Assembly: GCF_022682495.2 (NCBI RefSeq)
Contig: NC_071398.1
Coordinates: 33,049,426 to 33,113,425, forward strand
Direction: 5' to 3'
Origin: Desmodus rotundus
Taxonomy: Eukaryota > Chordata > Mammalia > Chiroptera > Phyllostomidae
Length of the DNA stretch: 64,000 nucleotides
Below are positions 57,834 through 64,000 of the stretch, one piece after another. Positions within the stretch are counted from its first letter, which is position 1. The number at the start of each line of letters is the position of its first letter. The notes beneath the pieces were generated by a model. The model worked only from the letters and a program-made list of their open reading frames with translations. It was not told where the DNA came from and did no database searches. The translations under genes and the position numbers were made by a program.

Positions 57834-60588
57834 TCCCAATGATTTCTCAATTTGATTTTGAAACTACACAACTTTAGAAAGGCCAATGTGAGGGGTTTGT
57901 CCATGAAATTTTGCTACTTTGTGAAGAGGTATTGTTATGGGCTCCGTGAGATTATGCGTGACATGTGTCTGTGGGATGGTGATTGTGTAGTGCATGCTAT
58001 AAGTGTACATATGTCTGATTTTTGAAGTATTTTGTGTGCATAGTTCACAGCGACTAATTTGAATGTGGCTCATTGTGTAATTGAGATGGAGTGCTTGAGA
58101 ATTGGATGCATGATTAGTTAAATATGTATTGTTTAGATTATCTGAATACTGGTTATTTTATATGACTTGCAATTAGACAAGTAAAAGAAATAGAGGTTTT
58201 AAAAATGGAGAGGATGACGTAAAAATTTTTAAATTTCAGATTGTAGGATAGTGTATAGGGAAACCTCATATTGACTAATGACTAATATGTTGAAATGAGC
58301 AGAACCCATAAGTGACACTCAAAATTTCTATTAGAGTGATTTTTTTTTCTGCTACTACTGCTGAATAAATTACTGGGCAGATTTAATAATTTCTTCAGTG
58401 ATTCTGAAAATAATAAAAAATCTGTTGGACATTTAAACACAAGATCAACCCAATCTTATAATATTCATTTAGCTAAATGAAATATTCATTGTATAAATCA
58501 ATACTTCAAACTTGTTTTAAAAGCAGAAAACTCTCCCTTCTGCTGGAAGCCTGCAATTTCTTCTTTAATTCTCAACCTCTGTTTTGCTCCTGTTTACTCC
58601 CTCTAGGGAGTAGTCTCCAGCTAAAATGGATTGGGATCTGGAAAAGGGAAGAGAAGTCAGAAATCGGGGACAGGAAGAGGCTAACATGGCTGGTAACATT
58701 ATAATTTAGTGTAAGTCATCTCTTACCCTCTGAGAGAACCCACTGCTGGGAACTTCCAGATATACTTTTCTTCTAATGGGTACAGCCAGTTCTCCAGCTG
58801 CCTCCCCAGTTCTTCCTCTGGATATGCAGTGGTCCATCTAGTCTGGTGGGTCTTGCCTCTCCATTCAGTCCTCTGGGACAGGAGGATACAAGCCAATCCA
58901 GGCAGGCTCCATCCATGGGTTCCTTATTTAGAGCTCAGGTGAGAATTAGCCACCATAGTCAACTTTACCCTCCCAAATCATGGAAACAGGTAAATTTTTC
59001 CCACAAATTCTCTCATCACTTTAGTTCCCCGTGGCCTCAGGATGTGAACAGCCCCTGTATGTTATAAGGAAGGGAGAATCACCCACTTTCCTCCCCCTTG
59101 GAAATCTATGTTCTAAAAATAATATCCTCCCTTAAAGAGACTCCTTTCTCTCAGCCTCTCCAGCCTCTTGAAATAGTTAAATTAATGGTAGCAAAACTTT
59201 ATAGCCAGTTGCTTTACAGACTTTATTTTAGAATGAGGGACACTTAGAAGCTTGTTAACTCACCATCTTTGGGACATCTGCTGAGACTGAGGCAGAAAGA
59301 TTTCTAAGTTACCATACTGTTAAAAATGAACAATGAGAAAACTCAGAGGTTCGTTGGGGAAAAGAAAAAATATTAGCAAAGCACAGATGTCTATGTAGAT
59401 GTGTATATAGGTAGCTATATAGATGTCTATACCTATGGATCTATTTATATGTATGTGTGTGTGTGTGTGTGTGTACACCAGAAAACAGGAAAGTGGCCAA
59501 TGGCCATCAAAAATATGTGATACAAAGGACTGCATGGTATATTCAAATTTTTAAAAAATATTTCTAAGGGACTCAAATATTAAGACAAATAAAAGGACAG
59601 AGAGATACAACATGATAAAGTATCTAAACACCCAAACACTTCACACAGTTTCAGTATAGTTTTTGAACTTTCTAAAGTTCTTAGGAGAAAATGAATAAGC
59701 CAGAAATTCTGAAAGAGAAAAGTAATGAAGGAGGAAGTAGCCCTAACTGATACTAAAATGTGTTAAAACTAATAACTGCAGAGTGATCTTCGCAATTATG
59801 AACACATGAGTGGAACTAAATATAAAGCCCAGATCTAGTTAAATACATAAAAGCAATAAAGTATATGATAAAGATGGCAGTTTTGGTGAGTGGAAGAAAT
59901 ACTGGTCATTGAACAACTATCAGTACTAAACCAGATGCCCCATAATCTATTTTTTAAGTTACTTTTCCATGGGAAAAACCCAAAGTCAAATGACAAAATA
60001 TAAAAATTATTTTACATAAATATAGGATTAATTTCCTTCCTTTAAAAAAGAGGTAATATCAACTAGAAAATAAAAATAACCTAGAAGAAAAGCAAAATAA
60101 TTGTAAGAGACAAGAAACTAAAAATGGTTTTTAAACTTATGAAAAGAATTGTATCTTCTCCCATAGTAAGAAAAATAAAAACTCGAAACACAATTTATAC
60201 CTAATAGATAGGCAAGTATCAAGAAGTTTGTATCAGCAGTATTCATCAAGGGTAACAGGTATTCTGATATATTGCTGGTGACAAAATAAATTGTAGAGCC
60301 TGAATGGAGAGAAGCTTGGAAGTAGGTAACATCAGTAGGCTGCTTAGGCAAGAAAACATGATTCTAGAGGGGAGAAAAGCTTTCTGAAAATTTAAACTGT
60401 TGCTCTAAGGGCCTGTATCTCTGGCTTTGGGAATAAAATAAAATTTATCTAGCTCGTTCTCCCTCCTATATTATTTATGTGGGATTGCTGAGTGGACAAG
60501 GGCCAAAACAAGGGAAATGGAGGCAATTAGAGCTGTAAGCCGTGTCTGTGGTGTTATGTGGCATCTTTTCATATTGGCTTTCCCTTAG
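57834..60588. other. No recognisable gene or young repeat
   Basis: Mostly AT-rich, likely unique or very old. (GT)n lies at 59453-59475. Weak exon-like piece at 58,607-58,691 (CTAG|GGAGTAG...GGCTG|GTAACA) is not strong enough to call. Confidence 0.5.
59453..59475. repeat. (GT)n microsatellite
   Basis: About eleven GT units following a TATATGTA-type lead. Confidence 0.93.
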
Positions 60589-60662
60589 GAACCACCACTT
60601 TTCAAAAGAGGAACCCAAAGGAAGACTGGGCATCTCTTGCAAATCTCAAAACCATGGCTCAG
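60589..60662 (+). CDS. Candidate first coding exon (ATG GCT CAG | donor)
   Basis: A 74-bp exon candidate with a pyrimidine-rich acceptor (ATTGGCTTTCCCTTAG|GAACC), a start codon in good context (AAAACCATGG at 60650-60659, ATG 60654-60656) and a strong donor CTCAG|GTGAGG. It would encode Met-Ala-Gln and then splice in phase 0. The rest of the gene is beyond the window to the right, or later in a place I cannot see. It is compatible with the CpG island as promoter, giving a first intron of about 10.7 kb holding L1E. Identity unknown; a chance exon is possible. Confidence 0.4.
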
Positions 60663-61879
60663 GTGAGGTGCTGGTTTCTCTCTCCTTTCTGAAATAGTCT
60701 TTTTTTTTTTTTAAGGATATTTGAGCCTTTGCCTTTTTTGTATTAAATCCTTTTGCCTATCTTTCCCTTCAGAGAAGTGGTCCCCACTTCTTCCCATTTT
60801 GGCCAAATAAGCCTTTACCTACCAAAAGTGCTCCTTCTAATTTTAACCAGTGTTTATACATTAAATGATTATACCATTCAACATCTTTCTCAGTTTTCTC
60901 TCAGAAGAAATACTGGCACAAAAATGCATTTCCTCAAGTTAAATAAGAATATATTACTGCATGGACTTGTATAGATAAAAACAATCAAGATGGAGATGGA
61001 ATTGACAGATTGTGATTATCAAGTGACAAGAAGTCCTATCTTGAGGCTTTCAGAATACACTGTGCTTGACAGATTGTATACAGAACTAAGATTCCTGTAT
61101 TTCTCCTGTCTGGTCCTTCAATTTTTCTCATGGCTGCTAACAATTCTAAAATTCTGCAGCCTGGCAAAAACACTCCCCCAGTATGCTATAATGGTGTTAG
61201 AGATTTATTTCTATTTTAAATTTCATCTAATTTTATATGCAGAAGTAAATGTATATGCCTAGACACCTACTGAACTAAAATCATAACTCTTGAAATATTC
61301 TGCTCTTGGTTTTAAAGATATTTCTCTTGGTGTTTTCTTTCAGAACATTCATCCTTATACATGGACCTCATAAATACTGGTGTTGTCCAGATTCTCTATT
61401 GGTTCTCTTCTCTTTACAGTCTCCTGTTCTATTCATAATCCACCACAATTATTCTAATGATGCTCAAATAATTTTAATTGTAAACTGCCTTTCTGAGTGT
61501 CAAAACCATGTCCAACCTGCAAATAAATATCACCACCCCCTGCAACTTCCACAGATACTTTAGGCATACGCCCAATATTTACCTCATCAACTCCTGCCCA
61601 TCCTATTCTTTTGGGTTTTTTAAAAATATTTTTTCTAATCTGCTTATGGCCCTAGCCCACCTGCTAATACAGCTATCTTAGTTAAGATGCCTCTCACTGT
61701 TGAATCTCATTTCGTATACCACAGGTCCCTTCATCACCACTGATGTCATCTTTACTTGGGTGCTTCTTCATAGCAGTCACTTGTCTTCCTATGTAACAGC
61801 TTTGGTCCTTTTCCAGCCCTTTAAGTGCTCATCCCAGTACTCACAAATCTTTGTGTTACACTTTTCTGTTTAACTTTTT
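60663..61879. other. No recognisable gene
   Basis: AT-rich. Open frames of 85-90 codons (60990-61262, 61306-61563) have no recognisable domain and no coding-type conservation that I can judge. Confidence 0.5.
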
Positions 61880-62233
61880 TTAAATTGTAGTAAAATATAT
61901 ATATAACATAAAAATTTACCATTTTAACCATTTTTAAATGTATAATTCAGTGCCATTAAGTACATTCACATTGATGTATATAACCAGCACCACTATTTCC
62001 AGAACTTTTTTTAAATTAAGTTTATCATTATGGTTGACATTCAGTATTATTTTATATTACTTCCAGGTGTATAGCATAATGCTTAGATAGTTATATAATT
62101 TATGAACTGATTCCCTCCAATAATTCAAGTACCCACTTGATACCCTACATAATTATTACAATGTTATTGACTGTATTCCCTATGCTGTATGTTATATCCC
62201 CGTGATTATTTGTCACTATCAATTTGTACTTCT

Positions 62234-62440
62234 TTTTTTATCCTCATCCAAAGTGAGGATAAAAATTTATTATTATTGATTTTAGAGAGAGAGGAAGGGA
62301 GAGAGAGATAGAGAGAAAGATCAATGTGAGAGAGAAACATCTATCTGCTACCTCCTGTACATGCCCGGACCAGGGATTGAACACACAACCTTTTGGTGTA
62401 CGGGATGGCACTCTAACCACCTGAGCCACCCAGCCAGGGT
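62234..62440 (-). mobile_element. VES-type SINE (-), 15-bp TSD
   Basis: The complement begins ACCCTGGCTGGGTGGCTCAG. The TSD is TCAATTTGTACTTCT (62219-62233) against TCAATTTGTGCTTCT (62441-62455). The A-tail side carries extra sequence with ATCCTCA...TGAGGAT, a short inverted repeat. Confidence 0.9.
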
Positions 62441-63072
62441 TCAATTTGTGCTTCTTAATCCCTTCACCTTTTTCACCCAGCACCTTGCATCCCCCTTCCA
62501 ATCTGTCGACCACCAGTGTGTTCTCTGCACCTGTGAGTCCTTTTCTGTAGTGTTTACTTTGTTCTTTAGATTTCACGCATAAGTGAAATCATACAGTATT
62601 CATTTTCCTCTGTCCGACTTATTTAGTATAACACCCTCTACCTCTATCCATGTTGTCCCAAATGTTAAGATTCCATTATTTTTTATGGCCAAGTAATATT
62701 TCATTGTACCTATATACCACTTCTTTATCCACTTGTCTATTCATGGACACTTGGATTGCTTCCATATCTTGGCTATAGCAAGTAATGCTGCAATGATCAT
62801 AGGAGTGCATATATCTTTTTGAACTAGTGTTCTGGGTTCCTTCAGATATATGCCCAGAAGTAGAATTGCTGGGTCATAAGGTAGTTCTATTTTTAAATTT
62901 TTGAGGAACTTCCATATTGTTTTCCACAGTGGCTGTGACAATTTGCATTCAGTGCACAAGGGTTCCCTTTTTCTAACTTGTTTGAGAAGAACAAGTCCTT
63001 GCCAACTTGTTTGTTGATTTTCTGATAATAGCCATTCTGACACGTGTGAGATGATATATCCTTGTCATTTTA

Positions 63073-63276
63073 TTTTATTTTTTTAAAGATTTTATTTATT
63101 TATTTTTTAGGGAGGTAAAGGAAGGGAGAGAAACATCAGTGTATGGTTGTTCCTCATGCGCCCCCTGCTGGGGACCTGGCTCACAACCCAGGCATGTGCC
63201 CTAGACTGGGAATTGAACCAATGACCCTTTGGTTCGCAGGCCACCACTCAACCACCAAGCCACACCAGCCAGGCCT
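63073..63276 (-). mobile_element. VES-type SINE (-)
   Basis: The complement begins CCTGGCTGGTGTGGCTTGGT and ends in CTAAAAAATAAATAAATAAA. TTGTCATTTTA at 63062-63072 is repeated at 63281-63291. Confidence 0.9.
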
Positions 63277-63811
63277 CTCTTTGTCATTTTAGTTTATATT
63301 TTTCTCATAATTAGTGGCATTGAGCATTTTCTCATATATCTATTGGCCATTTGTATGTCCTCTTTGACGAAATGTCTGTTCAGGTCCTCTGCCTATTTTT
63401 AAATTGGATTGTTTGGTTTTTTGGTGTTAAGTTGTCTTGAGTTCTTTATAAATTTTGGATATTAATCCCTTAACAAATGTATCTTCTTCCATGCAGTAGG
63501 TTGTATTTTCATTTTATAGTTGGTTTCCTTTGTTGTGCAAGAAGTGTTTAGTTTGGTGTAGTCCTATTTGTTTATTTTTTTTCTTTGGTTTCCATAGTTC
63601 AAACAGATATATCAGAAAAAAATTGGTAAGAGAGATGTCAGAGTTTACTGCTTATGTCTTCTTTTAGGAGTTTTATGTTTTTTGGGTCTTACATTAAAGC
63701 GTTTAAGCCATTTTGAATTTGCTCTTGTTTATGGTGTAAGAAGGTGGTCTAGTTTCATTTTTTTGCATGGATGTGTCCAGTTTTATCAAACTATTTATTG
63801 AAGAGACCGTT

Positions 63812-64000
63812 GGTTTTTTAAAATATTTTATTTACTTACTTTTAGAGAGAGGGGCAAGGGAGGGAGAAAGAAAGGGAGAGAAACATCGATGTGGGAGAGA
63901 AACAGTGATCAGTTGCCTTTTGTATGCCCCTAGCCTGGGCCCTGGCCAGCAACCCAGGTGCATGCCCTGACGGGGAATCCAACCAAGGAACCAAGTGACC
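63812..64000 (-). mobile_element. VES-type SINE (-), cut by window end
   Basis: The A-tail side is at the left (TTTTAAAATATTTTATTTAC). The body is GAGAGAGGGGCAAGGGAGGG. The head runs to 64000 and is truncated there. Confidence 0.85.

Larger units (their letters stand above)
61880..64000 (-). mobile_element. Old L1 (-), 3'UTR and ORF2 end, three VES insertions
   Basis: Plus-strand cues read as complement: TTAACCATTTTTAAATGTAT, CATTATTTTTTATGGCCAAG, and AAGTAGAATTGCTGGGTCAT. The frame at 63043-62741 on the minus strand reads as the ORF2 C-terminus (RKREPLCTECKLSQPLWKTI). Older than L1A-E. The window ends within it. Confidence 0.75.

Noticed and set aside
58607..58691. Exon-like segment (CTAG|GGAGTAG ... 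GGCTG|GTAACA)
   Set aside because: The acceptor has a fair pyrimidine tract, but the donor is weak and there is no start codon or reading frame to support it.

Overview
This is a mammalian nuclear window, almost certainly from a bat (Yangochiroptera). It carries at least eight tRNA-derived SINEs of the VES type found in bats (tRNA-like head with an A-box such as TGGCTCAGTGG, then a body ending in CTCTCTAAAAATAAATAAATAAA). It is also dominated by L1 LINEs and holds processed pseudogenes of HMGN2 and HMGB1. I see no intact protein-coding gene; the predicted ORFs are mostly fragments of decayed L1 ORF1/ORF2 or chance frames.

Layout. 1-790: unassigned sequence with two minus-strand AATAAA signals. 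About 800-7505: near full-length L1 (L1A, +). 8166-8455: HMGN2 processed pseudogene (-). 8771-11483: a composite ORF1-only L1 (HAL1-type, -) with a 12-bp target-site duplication (TSD). 11496-15900: old L1, a VES SINE, a MaLR LTR, mariner and hAT remnants in otherwise unrecognised sequence. 15905-24905: full-length but decayed L1C (+), interrupted in turn by a VES SINE, a 5'-truncated L1, an HMGB1 processed pseudogene and a solo LTR. 25898-36011: an old hAT (MER5A-like) element split by about 9.9 kb of nested HAL1 and L1 insertions. 36190-49500: old L1, MaLR and Tigger-like relics, LTR-like sequence, a TA-flanked 180-bp MITE and stretches without recognisable features. 49534-50340: CA repeat, a four-copy minisatellite and a CpG-rich island that looks like a promoter, with a candidate splice donor at 49923/49924. 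50475-57833: full-length decayed L1E (-). 57834-61880: mostly unique DNA with one convincing candidate exon (60589-60662) containing ATG GCT CAG and a splice donor. 61880-64000: old L1 (-) with three VES insertions.

How the parts work together. The L1 reverse-transcription machinery explains most of the window: the VES SINEs, both processed pseudogenes and the ORF1-only elements show L1-type endpoints, and several have exact TSDs. The most notable structure is a dimeric ORF1-only element. A complete 5'UTR-ORF1-3'UTR unit is joined at its A-rich 3' end to the 3' half of a second unit. The same junction and the same diagnostic bases occur at two separate loci, and the copy at 8771-11483 is flanked by one TSD around the whole dimer, so the dimer itself was retrotransposed. 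The only evidence for a host gene is the CpG island plus the downstream exon candidate; if joined, they would form the 5' end of a plus-strand gene whose first intron took the L1E insertion. All family names are from memory of the families; no database search was run.
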